Assembly: GCA_003427395.1 (NCBI GenBank) | Contig: BFEA01000897.1 | Location: 237,327-265,083 of the forward strand | Direction: 5' to 3' | Length of the DNA stretch: 27,757 nt | Source of the DNA: Chara braunii | Taxonomy: Eukaryota > Streptophyta > Charophyceae > Charales > Characeae | In this document: positions 18,473-27,439 of the stretch, in pieces | Numbering within the stretch: the stretch's first letter is position 1 | How the letters are laid out: each line of letters begins with the position of its first letter | Made by a program: the position numbers and the translations under genes | Notes under the pieces: generated by a model | Databases searched by the model: none | What the model saw: the letters and a program-made list of their open reading frames with translations, nothing else | What the model was told of the DNA's origin: nothing

Positions 18473-18552
18473 CTCTCACTTCTCAAGGTATTCAGTGATG
18501 CCACACCCTAGGAAGACAGGGGGTCTGCTATCTAATTCTGAGTTGATGTGAG

Positions 18553-18861
18553 ATGATGACTCTATCCCTCGCCTCATATGGCGTAGTAGAGGAGCTTTGG
18601 GGACTGGCTCACATTGTCGACACCTATTCAGCTAGTCTCGAGTTAGACGGACTGAGGAGGGGATTGGCAGATCGAGATTAGATCTCATACTCTCAGTTCG
18701 TTGGAGGACCGTTCACAGGTGAGAGAGGCATTCAGCTTATAGAGTTTATACGAGCGCTAGAGCCCTCTGGAGAGCAGGACTACTAGTACCCGTATCAGCC
18801 TTTGGAGTTCTGGCTAGCGCTGAAGAGTGAGGATATCAGAGTCCGGAGTCATAGAGATTAG
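18553..18861 (+). pseudogene. Inverted, stop-containing paralogue of ORF B
   Basis: In one plus-strand frame from the ATG pair at 18553 the translation includes GVVEELWGLAHIVDTYSA, then FVGGPFTGERGIQLIEFIRA. The minus-strand ORF B has TTGGLHWGDERVQLIELIRS in the same context, with further shared IV-SY-A--EL and RG positions upstream. The frame holds three in-frame TAG codons (18679, 18784 and 18859) and no other stop type. It is a decayed second copy in opposite orientation, sitting between gag and ORF C. Confidence 0.6.
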
Positions 18862-19002
18862 GAGAGGTGTTCGTTGCATAGGAGAGCAGGGAAGAGAACT
18901 CTATTTTGACTCAGGGATTTTAGGTGTCGAGGGTGAGCACGAGATACGAGACGAGGCTGGAAGACTTGTTGCGATCCTGAGAGCGTTCGCAGACGAGTGA
19001 TT

Positions 19003-19177
19003 GATTCTTTCATAGGTCCGGGCTGCGGATTCTTTCATAGGTCCGGGCTGCGGATTCTTTCATAGGTCTGGGCTGCAGATTCTTTGATAGGTCCGGGCTG
19101 CGGATTCTTTCATAGGTCTGGGCTGCGGATTCTTTCATAGGTCCGGTCTGCGGATTTATTCATAGGTGCAGGTTGTC
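19003..19177. repeat. 25-bp minisatellite, seven copies
   Basis: The unit GATTCTTTCATAGGTCCGGG plus CTGCG starts at 19003, 19028, 19053, 19078, 19103, 19128 and 19153, exactly 25 bp apart. Copies differ at one or two bases and the last is degenerate. Two Gly/Cys-like frames run through it but a stop recurs, so I see no coding role. Confidence 0.97.
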
Positions 19178-19211
19178 GGTGCTGACGCACTAAATCGAAA
19201 GAGGAAAGTAT

Positions 19212-19712
19212 ATGGAATCTGACACGATGGGACCGCACCCGGACGAGGAGCAACCTGTATATCGAGCATCGCCGGACCGCGCTCTACGAGATCTCAAAGA
19301 GTGTCTTCCACAAAACGCCCCTTTGAGGTGCATAAAGAGGTCGGACGACGGCGAGCCTGAGGTGATGGCGCCACCAGTAGTCACCAAGCCCAACAGGATT
19401 GCTCCGGTAGAGCGGGTGGAGATTCATACCGAGCCCCCGAGTTTTCGGCGTGAGTCATTTATTCAACGCCCATCTTCGTATGAGCGTAGGGAGGATCGAG
19501 GCTACCTAGGAGGGGAAGAATGGAGGGACCAATTTATCAGAGAGCAACTTTGGAGAGATAGAGAGAGAGCTGTCATGGCCAGACGGATTTTTTACCCTGA
19601 GACAGGGGATTCACACCCGAACAGGGGAAGCCTCAATCGTAGTCGCACGGAGGGAAAAGCGAAAGGCCCTCCTATCCGAAGAGTCGTCCTCGCCTCCCTA
19701 ATCGGACCGTGA
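19212..19712 (+). CDS. Unrecognised charged-protein ORF, probably a gag-like fragment
   Basis: This frame has 166 codons from ATG 19212. The predicted protein is hydrophilic, with ALRDLKECLPQNAPLRCIK near the start and EEWRDQFIREQLWRDRERAV later. The tail after about residue 130 is basic and overlaps ORF C on the other strand, so the true homologous part may end near 19600. It belongs with the other plus-strand fragment at 18553-18861, as a piece of an element inserted opposite to the main one. No domain is recognised. It could be a gag linker region or chance. Confidence 0.35.
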   Translation: MESDTMGPHPDEEQPVYRASPDRALRDLKECLPQNAPLRCIKRSDDGEPEVMAPPVVTKPNRIAPVERVEIHTEPPSFRRESFIQRPSSYERREDRGYLGGEEWRDQFIREQLWRDRERAVMARRIFYPETGDSHPNRGSLNRSRTEGKAKGPPIRRVVLASLIGP

Positions 19713-20104
19713 AAATCCTCACTAGCTGCACGGACGCTATCCGCCTGTCCAGATAGAATCGCCCTAGCCACCTGCTCACCGCGCCAAAAACCGTGCACTA
19801 GTCCCTCGAAATAGACAGTAGCGCTCACCGTGCTAGAGTAATAGAGATGTCCTATAGCCTCAATGCTCGTCGTCCCTGGCGCTCGCCAGCGCAGGGCATC
19901 CAGTTGATACGTCTCGATAGCATATGACCACAGGTGCACATCTGGTCCCAATCGCGTCGATCTCCAGGCAGAGTGAAGTCCAAGCTCTGCAACACTCCTG
20001 ACTGGTAAATCGAATTCTAGTACATCTGGCTCCACCGTCTCAGGAGGCCTAGGCCATCTGGCACTGCCGATCTCGAGCTCCACTCCCCCAGCCTGCTCTA
20101 CCAT
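19592..20104 (-). CDS. ORF C, unrecognised protein
   Basis: The frame runs from ATG 20104 to about 19592, roughly 170 residues. It contains FDLPVRSVAELGLHSAWRST, LWSYAIETYQLDALRW and a hydrophobic stretch (GHLYYSSTVSATVYFEGLVH). A frame opening slightly upstream uses GTG and is not preferred. The last 40 residues overlap the plus-strand ORF at 19212-19712 and turn Arg/Leu-rich, so the natural C terminus was probably lost at the junction with the inverted fragment. It lies 3' of ORF A/B on the same strand. It may be a further part of the same element-encoded protein or a diverged relative of ORF A. No family is recognised. Confidence 0.4.
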   Translation of the reverse strand: MVEQAGGVELEIGSARWPRPPETVEPDVLEFDLPVRSVAELGLHSAWRSTRLGPDVHLWSYAIETYQLDALRWRAPGTTSIEAIGHLYYSSTVSATVYFEGLVHGFWRGEQVARAILSGQADSVRAASEDFHGPIREARTTLRIGGPFAFPSVRLRLRLPLFGCESPVSG

Positions 20105-20189
20105 CGAACCACCTATAAGCACTGGCTGTGGCTAATCACGGCTCCCTCGCAGTCTCCGCTCCTAGAGCGTTTCGCCCGTACCCCGCCTC

Positions 20190-21222
20190 CTAGGTCCGGA
20201 CGACGACTCCTATCCTGGGGAAGTGGGCGTCAGTGGCGTCGATCCCCTCCTCCAAGTCAGAGTCGACCGAGTCAGGCTCCCAAACGTCCTCGTCGTCCTC
20301 ACGCTCCCACCCCTCGTCGTCGAAGTCGTCCTCGACGCAGTATGGCGGGAGCCCAATCGCCCGATAATAACGCCTCAACTGATACTCACGTATCAGGGGT
20401 CCGCTAGGGGCCTCGCTCCACAAACTCTCCCAATCGTCCCAAAAGAGTCTCCCAGCACAGGTAACGTACTCCGGCCCTGTCCGGAGCTCGCGATCCAGCC
20501 AGCTCCAAACGTACGAGGGTGGCGGCACTCCTCGCTCACAATCGTCCCCTAGCGAGCGGATCAACTCTATCAACTGAACCCTCTCGTCTCCCCAATGGAG
20601 CCCCCCCGTCGTGAGGGAGTAGTATATATAGCACACGTCTAAGCTACCCCTGACAAACGTCTCCAGCTCCCTATAGGCTAGGTATGACTCCACGATAACT
20701 CCTATACCTCCAAAAACTAAGTCCACCACGAAAGACGGGAGAATAACTCTCAGACAAGTACCAGAGTACGGGAAGAACGAGTCTCGCGCTATCAAGAGCT
20801 CGCCCGAAACGTCAAAAGGGGCCCGGCCGTGGAACAAGGTCAACGGATCCCGCGCGTCATCCGCGCGGAACTCGTCGATCTCCTGCTGCAGAAAAATCCT
20901 GGGCCCTGTCGATAATCGAGCTAGCCCCCCTAATCGCTAGGCTCAAAGCAGACCCCTTGGCTGCCTCCTCTCCTAAGTAAAGATAGGCCCGTACTACACC
21001 TCGCGTCTGACCCCCATACTCCTCCGTCACATGCTGTCTGTATATCCACAGCCAAGCATCAGAGGTCAGGAAAACAGACCTCCACCGGAACTCCCTATCA
21101 TGCCACTCGGTAGGCCGCCCGGGGAGGGTAAGCTCTACCTGCTCGCCCTCTATAAGCTCCGGAGCCTCTATCTCGCACGTGCGGCTGGCCTCGTAGATCT
21201 CGATCGTCGCTCGAGACCACAT
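20190..21222 (-). pseudogene. ORF A/B, unrecognised element-encoded protein with one frameshift
   Basis: ORF A starts at ATG 21222 (MWSRATIEIYEASRTCEIE). Its frame runs to 20857, while ORF B's frame is already open upstream of its first ATG, reading FLQQEIDEFRADDARDP. The two overlap at about 20880-20900, so a single-base slip joins them into one protein of about 340 residues. ORF B ends in a long acidic tail (EDDFDDEGWEREDDEDVW) before a TAG at 20190. Its middle is paralogous to the plus-strand fragment at 18553-18861. Position between the leader and gag matches the extra ORF that some plant gypsy groups carry upstream of gag. I recognise no domain, so its function is unknown. Confidence 0.5.
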
Positions 21223-21283
21223 CCGACTGAATACTCGAAAAATTTGGCAACTAAAGAGGGAGAAATGACACAAGATCCTAGAA

Positions 21284-22275
21284 AAAATTCGGCAGCGCTT
21301 CGCCTCCCTTTGTTGGGAGCCCCGATAAAACTCTGCCAATACAGCCCTAACCTATCCCTAGAATGTCCTAAGGCACAAGGGGACCAAACCCCGACCCCGA
21401 ATAACCTCAAAAGGTCATATATCTGAGTTCCCTTGAATATAAGGCATGGACTCTATCGAGGGAATCCAACCTGCTGCTCCCCTGACCCACTCTCCGGGAT
21501 ACAGATGTCACCCTCTAATTAACTATCTAATGAAAACCCTGATACCTTCTCTCCGCTATTTTCTAAGCCATTTTTACATTTTTAAGAAATTTTCACTACT
21601 TTAAATTAATAATAATTTCTTTCAACCTACAGAAACCACTCGCTCACGTCCACCGCCTAAGGGTACGCAAGGTTACCCCTAGAGAGTACCGTGGCAAGTC
21701 CGTTTCCTTCTCCGGCACTTCTTTACTATTTATTTTTAATCTACATCATATAAATACCAAATAAATAGATTTAAATAGGGAAGGATCCCGTGGCCGTTCC
21801 CAACCGTCAAGAAGGGGCCAACGAACAAGTGTGTGCCCTCTACACTCTATCTCCTTTCCCCTTTTCCTTTTCAGGAAAATTTTCCTTATTTTCCTAAATT
21901 TAATTTACAAAAATTATATTTAAGCAAGATATCCCCCTTTTCTTATTTTATATATAGTAACACTCCTATTATATGTCTCTGTGCAAAATTTCACTATTTA
22001 GAAAGTCCCTGTAGAATTATCACGAATTTCCGAAAATTTCGGCAGCACTTCGCCTTCCCCCGTTGGGATGGGGTTCGGCGAAAGGCCTTAAAAAATGCCG
22101 ATGGAGGGCTATACAAAAAAAATATATATATCAGAAAAAAATTTTTTGAGCTTTTAACTATTTTTAAGTATTTTCTTTAATTATTTCGTTTTAATTCAAT
22201 AAAATAATCAAAATTTCGAGAAAATTTGATAGCACTTCGCCTCCCCCCGTTGGGATGGGGTTCGGACGAAGCCCG
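21284..22275 (-). repeat. Three copies of a conserved hairpin motif in the leader
   Basis: The motif CGGCAGCRCTTCGCCT..CCCC followed by GTTGGGA occurs at about 21290-21322, 22041-22082 and 22229-22275. In the second copy TTCGCC (22049-22054) pairs with GGCGAA (22077-22082), and CCCC with GGGG inside it. In the third, CTTCG pairs with CGAAG. The sequence around the motifs is very AT-rich and not conserved. Repeated stem-loops near the 5' end of a retroelement RNA suggest packaging, dimerisation or translation control, which is an inference. Confidence 0.6.
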
Positions 22276-23106
22276 CAAAGAAACTCCGAAGGAAGAAATA
22301 TATAAAAAAAATTCCAAAAATATTTTCCCAATTTTTATTAAATTTTAAAGGAATTTTAAATCATTTATAAATTTTAAATTGAACATTTGGTATTTTTATT
22401 AACTTTTACTAATTTTTATCAATAAAATATTTAAAATTTTGGGTTTGTACCCGTCTCCTAAACCCCTAATTAGGGTTTCGCCTAACTAGGGTTTCCCCTA
22501 ATTAGGGTTTCGCTAATTAGGGTTTTAGGTTCTTGCGCGCGCTCACCACAAACCCCCGATTATCTTGAAATTTTTTTTGTTGAATTTCTCTCGGACCAAA
22601 AAGAAAACCTATCGGATTACTTTCTTTTTATTTCTTTTCTTTTAATTTTAATTGAAATTACAAAAAATTTAAAATTTTCCTTATTTATTTTTTTCACTTT
22701 TCTAACTGTTCGTCACCACCGTTGATTCAAACAGCATTCGTTTTTCTCGATCAACATCTCAAAATCTCGAGAAAAATATCTCGGACAACTTTGCTCCCGG
22801 GCGCTTTCCCAAGATTTAGCTTCTTTTCTTCGTAAAATAACAAAAAAAAAAAAAGCAATTTCGAAATAATAAATATTAAAATAAAGAAAATTGATTATCT
22901 CAAAATCTAGCCGTTAGAATTTTTCAAAAATAGTCTCAAAACGTTCGCCTCGACGAGAGGACAAACTCAGATATTGCAGAAAAACGAATTTTAAAAATTA
23001 AAAAAAACTAAAAGAAATCGACTAATCAACTTTTCTTTGAAGCTAATTAGTTTTTTTCGCACCCCCCTTCATTGGGGAAGGCCAAGGCCTTGGGGGTGCA
23101 ATCCCC
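21430..23106 (-). other. AT-rich leader between primer-binding site and first ORF
   Basis: About 1.7 kb with many short A and T runs and no long ORF on either strand that I would accept. It lies between the candidate primer-binding site and ORF A, the expected place of an untranslated leader. It contains the hairpin motifs and the telomere-like tract described separately, and a GC-rich hairpin (CCTTGG and CCAAGG) near 23080. Confidence 0.45.
22455..22530. repeat. Telomere-like (AGGGTTT) tract
   Basis: Within 76 bp there are five occurrences of TAGGGTTT, plus CTAAACCCCTAA, mostly as CTAATTAGGGTTTCG units about 17-20 bp apart. AGGGTTT is the plant telomere repeat, and AAACCCTA is the telo-box of many plant promoters. 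The units are not a perfect telomere array. This is an interstitial or regulatory telo-box cluster rather than a chromosome end. Confidence 0.65.
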
Positions 23107-23124
23107 TCCTCGGCAACGGCGCCA
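23107..23124 (-). other. Candidate retrotransposon primer-binding site
   Basis: On the minus strand this reads TGGCGCCGTTGCCGAGGA, starting four bases after the inferred LTR end ACA. TGGCGCCGTTGCC is the form of primer-binding site I know from plant Ty3/gypsy elements of the Athila/Tat kind, usually assigned to a tRNA-Asp primer. Its position just inside a TG..CA-type LTR end is as expected. Confidence 0.7.
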
Positions 23125-23335
23125 AAGTTGTGAGGAAACCCGGGAAGGGGCACCTGTTTGCCGCTGAAGCCAGAGGCAGCGGCGTCTGTCACCCACCGTG
23201 CCCACTTCAGAGGTCCTCAGCAACGATCAGGGGTTGTGGGAAATGTTTTGTTTGTTACACCCCATTCAAGAATGCTACGCACGTCCGCAATTCTTTATCC
23301 AAAATTTAGCTCGTCTCACAATGATTAGTAAGATT

Positions 23336-23605
23336 AACAGCAAGGCAAGCACTGTTTGATTTTCCGGTAAACTACTACAATGATGGCAATTCAGGCGCTG
23401 CCCTATTGGCAGAGAACAGCAAAGGTAACACCGTTTCGGAACACTGATCAATTTTGAGTGAACTGGAAGATCAACAGTAATGCAAATGCTGGTCCGTTCA
23501 CAGTATAGTGAGAATAGCTACAACCCCAACACAGTTCTGTTTGCAGTGAACAGCAAAGTTGACACCAATTCATACGCTGGCCGATTTACAGTGTTTTAAA
23601 AAATT
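23336..23605. repeat. Four degenerate ~60-80-bp units in the LTR
   Basis: AACAGCAA or AACAGTAA, followed by a GTAACACC- or GTTGACACC-like stretch, recurs at 23336, 23415, 23473 and 23549. The last two are each followed about 25-30 bp later by CTGGYCCGTTCACAGT or CTGGCCGATTTACAGT. The units are old and strongly diverged. Confidence 0.5.
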
Positions 23606-24055
23606 GACACCAAATTGATCAGGGTTTGACTAACTAGGCTAGTTGAGTGTCCTTCCCCTCGCTGCCCGCCGCTCTCTCTTTCCTAGTCCTCACTTCACTC
23701 AGTTTCCCTTCTCTCTTTCACCCAGCCTGTTCACTTCCCCTCACACCGCTTCTCTCTCTCTCGCTTGCACGCTCCTATCCTCCGTCTATTCCCTTTTCTC
23801 GTTTCTGGTCAGAACTTGGCCATTGATTCGTGAAGGTTGAGGGCATCTGATCTTCAGGCGGCGATAGGTAGAAACAACAGAGGTCTCCTCATTTATCCTG
23901 GTTCATGCTTATGACGGCGCACTATCAAGAGCTACAATTTTGCGAGTTTGGAATATTTTTTTTCTCAAAAATAATTGAAGTAATAGTGTTCACCTCACAC
24001 TGACAATTCCCCTGTCACGGTCCTCTCTCAGGGCTACACAAGCCTCAATGAGTTT

Positions 24056-24093
24056 CGCATTCTTGATACCCGTTCGCATTCTTGATACCCGTT
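24056..24093. repeat. Perfect 19-bp tandem duplication
   Basis: CGCATTCTTGATACCCGTT occurs twice without a mismatch (24056-24074 and 24075-24093). It resembles the 20-bp duplication in the transposase-like gene in size and freshness. Confidence 0.9.
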
Positions 24094-24400
24094 CCCTGCT
24101 AGAGGTCAACTGATAGGAAGGCTCACGAAAAAAAAAAAAACAAATTCAATATCAATAAATTAGAAATATATAATAAAAAAACTGAACGGTTACACAGGCT
24201 GCGTGACTCTCCCCTTCTGGGCGAGATGCGGTCAGCCAAGCGGTGAAGTATCCCGAATTACCCCCGTCTTCGATCCTTCCTCACCTCTTTGCTGCTGGTC
24301 TGGAGACGAAAACGAAAGAAAATTTTTGAGTACAATCCCCTGAACAGGGCTGTCTCCGCCACCAGCGGCTCTCCGGATGACTGTTCACTGAATAGATGTC

Positions 24401-24429
24401 CCCGCCCACGGCGGCCCGCCCACGGCGGG
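24401..24429. repeat. GC-rich CCCGCCCACGGCGG tandem
   Basis: Two adjacent copies of CCGCCCACGGCGG, the second ending CGGG, in an otherwise mixed region of the LTR. The outer bases allow partial self-pairing. Confidence 0.8.
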
Positions 24430-25002
24430 TTCACGTGATGACGGTTCTCTGAGTAGCGCCGGAAGATCTTGATGAAAGTTTAGCGGGATCCCTTGATGAC
24501 AGTTTCTGAATAGGACTGATCGTGCCAGTAGCGAAATCTCGCGAATCAGGTTGCTCTGAGTAGAACTATTCACCAGGTTCCACTGATCGGATGTTTAGCC
24601 ACTCCCCCCTCTTCTCATGATCGCTTGTCGACTCTTCTCTCTAACTGGTCCATTCTCACAGCCTGCAGACTTGATCACATGCCTGGCCCGTTTGGCAGGT
24701 CTCGTTGTCAATGGAAACTCCCCTCTCGGCGAGCACCATGAACGCTTCTCTCTCTCTCTCCTCTGATCTACCCTCTCCCTGATCTCACAACGCACAGTTA
24801 TGATCTGCGTAGTGTCGTTGGTGGTGGACGCCAGGCGCGCTCATTTCGTTCTTTCCCTTCTGACCTTTGATCCTTATCATACTCCGCATTGAACCAAGTT
24901 GTTCCCCACCACGCAAGCCAGCTTGCTGCTTTTCCCCGTACCCGTTGCCCTTTCCCGTCTCGAACTACGATGCGGGCTGGGTACACCTGGCGCGTCTCCC
25001 TT

Positions 25003-25071
25003 CTCGCTTTCGCCAACCGGGCTGTTCTCTCCTCGTCCCTGACTCCTCTCTCGCTTTCGCCAACCAGGCTG
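25003..25071. repeat. 47-bp direct repeat in the LTR
   Basis: CTCGCTTTCGCCAACCRGGC occurs at 25003 and 25050, one substitution apart, each followed by TG and a CT-rich stretch. To the right (25590-26070) a looser set of GTCGAACC or GCCGAACC words recurs irregularly. Confidence 0.75.
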
Positions 25072-26891
25072 CTCGCCCTTCGTCTCTAAGTACCGGCGTG
25101 AGCTGGGTACGGCAGGCTTGCATGCCCACTGCGCATGCCACAACCCTGCTCTCCGCCCCTCGCGTTGACCTTGCCCGCCTCTCATCTGACGGGGGCTGCG
25201 TACACCTTGCAAGCTGCGAGAGATTGCACCCCTTCGAATCCCCTCTGGCCAGACTAGTTGGTCTCGTTATATCCTTCGGGTACCAGAGGCCGTGGCCTCA
25301 AGAGACTGCCGGTTTACCCCACATTGGCTACAGCAGGCTCGGTACCAGGTCTGTGTGGCCTGCATTGGGAAAAATGGACCAAGCACAATGCCTTGTGCGA
25401 TCTGTATCAACAAAAATACGCCAGGTAAATTCGTATAGCAAGTCCCGTAGCAGGGAAAAACCCACGGGACTGCTACAAGCGGCCAGTGTCGAGAGAGTAG
25501 AGCGGAATGAACAAAGTCAAGTCGCAGTGTCTCTCATCATACCAGTTACCGAGCTTGGAAAGAAAAGGAACAGGCCATAATACGCTGCCGCAGTACCTTG
25601 CCTGTGCCGTACCATTGGTCAATCTGCAGTGGTACCGTCGTCGAACTTGTCTGGAATTAGTATACCGTACCAAACTTGAACCAGCGTGACCAGACCGTCG
25701 TCGAACCAAATCTGTATCACTAGTCAACACAATAGTAGCAACAGGCTGCTGCGAGTCTCATCAATGTCGGACCAATGACCGTCTCAAAGGAAAAATACCA
25801 AACCCCATAATTTTGTCTCGGTGCCAAACCAGTGATCACACAAAATAGTAGTGACTCGACGTTGCAACCCGATGTCGACATTGAACTAAAACCGAATCAG
25901 AGACACGTATCGAGCAGTGTCGTGCCAACGCCGAACCAACACTGAGCTTGAGGCAACAGTTCCGAACTGCAATGGGCCGTACCGACGCCAAGTCATTACC
26001 GAACCTGAAACATGCTGATGTCGAGCCAATACCGAGCGTGATATTGATGCAATAGTCGGACAACCGTAGCACCAACCCCGTTGGCCATGCGGCCTTGCTC
26101 TCAATACACTCAAACTGCGGTGAACTCACTAATCAGGCAATTTGATAGGACACGCAGTCAATCTCAATCATCGGATTAGGATCAGAGTAAATAAATAATC
26201 TGGGGTCAGGATTCATCGCAAATGATTAAGATAAAAATTAGTCAAATACTAGATAATTGTTGTTTTTCTCCCCTTTTATTATTTTTTTAATCATTTTCCT
26301 CATTTCTTAATTCCATTATCGAGAATAATGAAAATAACGCGGTTTCATAAAAAACGAATTCCGATGGAATTCAATTAAAAGACGAAAATTCTTTGTTTTC
26401 TTTCCCTTTTATTGCTTTTGTTCCTTTTTCTTGTTTTTAGTTATATTATCGAAAAAATCAGTAACTGAGGGCGGTCCCATTAAAAATTAAATATCGAAGA
26501 TTTTAAATAAATCAATGAATATTTCGTTCTTCTCCTCTTTTCTTTTGTTTTTAATTTTTTTTCCCATTTTTATTTTTAATATTAAATTTAATTACCCCCT
26601 CCCTCGCGTCCTTGGGACACCGTAACAGGGCCTCGTCAAGGCTTATCCTCAATTAACCGTCCCGCAGCCAGTCGTTTCAGGGACAGGCCTAGAGTGGGCG
26701 GAAATGAGGCAGACAATAAGGTAGCCGTGAGGGCGGCGAAGCAGTAGTCGCTCTCGCCAATTTCTAGGGCTAGTCCTGATAGTCGACACATCCAAAATTA
26801 GGGGTGACCTAACTACCCCTAATTTCTCCTAGCCGGTCGGACAAGACTCCTAACCGATCCCCTCTCATACAACTTTTCTAAGGTTCCATCT

Positions 26892-26937
26892 CCCGGTATT
26901 AGGGCGACCGACTGGCCTCCGGTCGCCCGACACCGGG
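26892..26937. repeat. Strong hairpin across the inferred LTR end
   Basis: GGGCGACCG (26902-26910) pairs with CGGTCGCCC (26920-26928), and CCCGGT (26892-26897) pairs with ACCGGG (26932-26937), around a nine-base loop. The outer right arm includes the supposed target-site copy. Either the element chose a site matching its own end, or the LTR boundary is slightly misplaced. Confidence 0.75.
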
Positions 26938-26997
26938 CTGGCCACAATTGTAACAAGTACGGATAACCGATGAGGACGAAGCCGGATTCGACGCCAT
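26933..26997 (-). pseudogene. Start of a CCHC gag-like ORF, cut by the LTR insertion
   Basis: From ATG 26997 the minus strand encodes MASNPASSSSVIRTCYNCGQ plus two residues, then loses homology. CYNCGQPG is the first half of a CCHC zinc knuckle, normally followed by His and a final Cys, which are missing. The break falls exactly where the inferred LTR begins. The ORF is therefore the 5' end of another retroelement gag into which the LTR element inserted. The longer upstream frame to 27096 is probably leader. Confidence 0.6.
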
Positions 26998-27439
26998 GAC
27001 AACCACGAACAGATCAACAAAGCCACACGCACGTAGTATGACCTCTACGACGGTTACCTTGATAGTAGAAGTTGTCGAGATACGACAATACTTCACAAGT
27101 TCGAATGGAAATCAGTACCGACACAGCTCAATCACGCGACGACATCCATGCACGCAGAGAGAAAAAAAGAAGAACGAGGGAAGAGAGAGAGAGAGAGAGA
27201 TAGATAGGGAGGCTTAGTCCAGAACAAACCCGAACGCGACGTAAGTTATGAATGAAGCGCAAAAAACTGGACGCAAGCATCCAGATGGCGAGTGACCCGA
27301 CCGGTTTCGGCTGGCCGCCATACCAGCCTTCATTAGGGGTCTTGATCATCGGTATAGAACTGAACTAAAGCCTCCTATAAGCACTAACCTGATATCCTAC
27401 AGAACCTTCTATAAGCTAACAATCTATAAAAGTCTAAGG
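26998..27439 (-). other. Leader of the interrupted retroelement
   Basis: This is the sequence upstream of the truncated gag ORF on the minus strand. It has a GA microsatellite at 27182-27201 (a CT tract on the minus strand) and no gene. A CT-rich stretch just upstream of the start is common in 5' untranslated leaders. Confidence 0.4.

Larger units (their letters stand above)
14437..26932 (-). mobile_element. Remains of a minus-strand LTR retrotransposon (possibly composite)
   Basis: Read leftward, the parts are a long LTR (26932-23129), a primer-binding site (23124-23107), an AT-rich leader, unrecognised ORFs A/B and C (21222-19592), a plus-strand fragment (18.5-19.7 kb) that breaks the order, then gag, protease, RT and RNase H (18472-14437). 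RNase H is cut off near 14437. Integrase and the second LTR are missing. Whether the LTR end and the gag-pol end belong to one element is not provable here, because the inverted fragment lies between them and gag lacks its own start. Confidence 0.45.
23129..26932 (-). mobile_element. Long terminal repeat, about 3.8 kb (inferred boundaries)
   Basis: The 3' end of the LTR is set by ACA immediately before the primer-binding site (plus-strand TGT at 23129). The 5' end is set by TGTCGGGCGACC on the minus strand at 26932. There an unrelated gag ORF is abruptly interrupted, leaving CCGGG as the candidate 5-bp target-site copy (26933-26937). The ends therefore form TGT...ACA. No second LTR is present to confirm it. 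The interior has CT-rich tracts (23660-23780), AT-rich stretches (26130-26620), several short tandem repeats and no credible gene; the long frame 24867-25580 lacks any domain. Confidence 0.5.

Noticed and set aside
22455-22530. True telomere or chromosome end
   Set aside because: Units are irregular and few, and unrelated sequence continues on both sides.
24867-25580. 237-codon plus-strand ORF
   Set aside because: It lies inside the inferred LTR on the opposite strand, covers tandem repeats, overlaps other frames and has no recognisable family.
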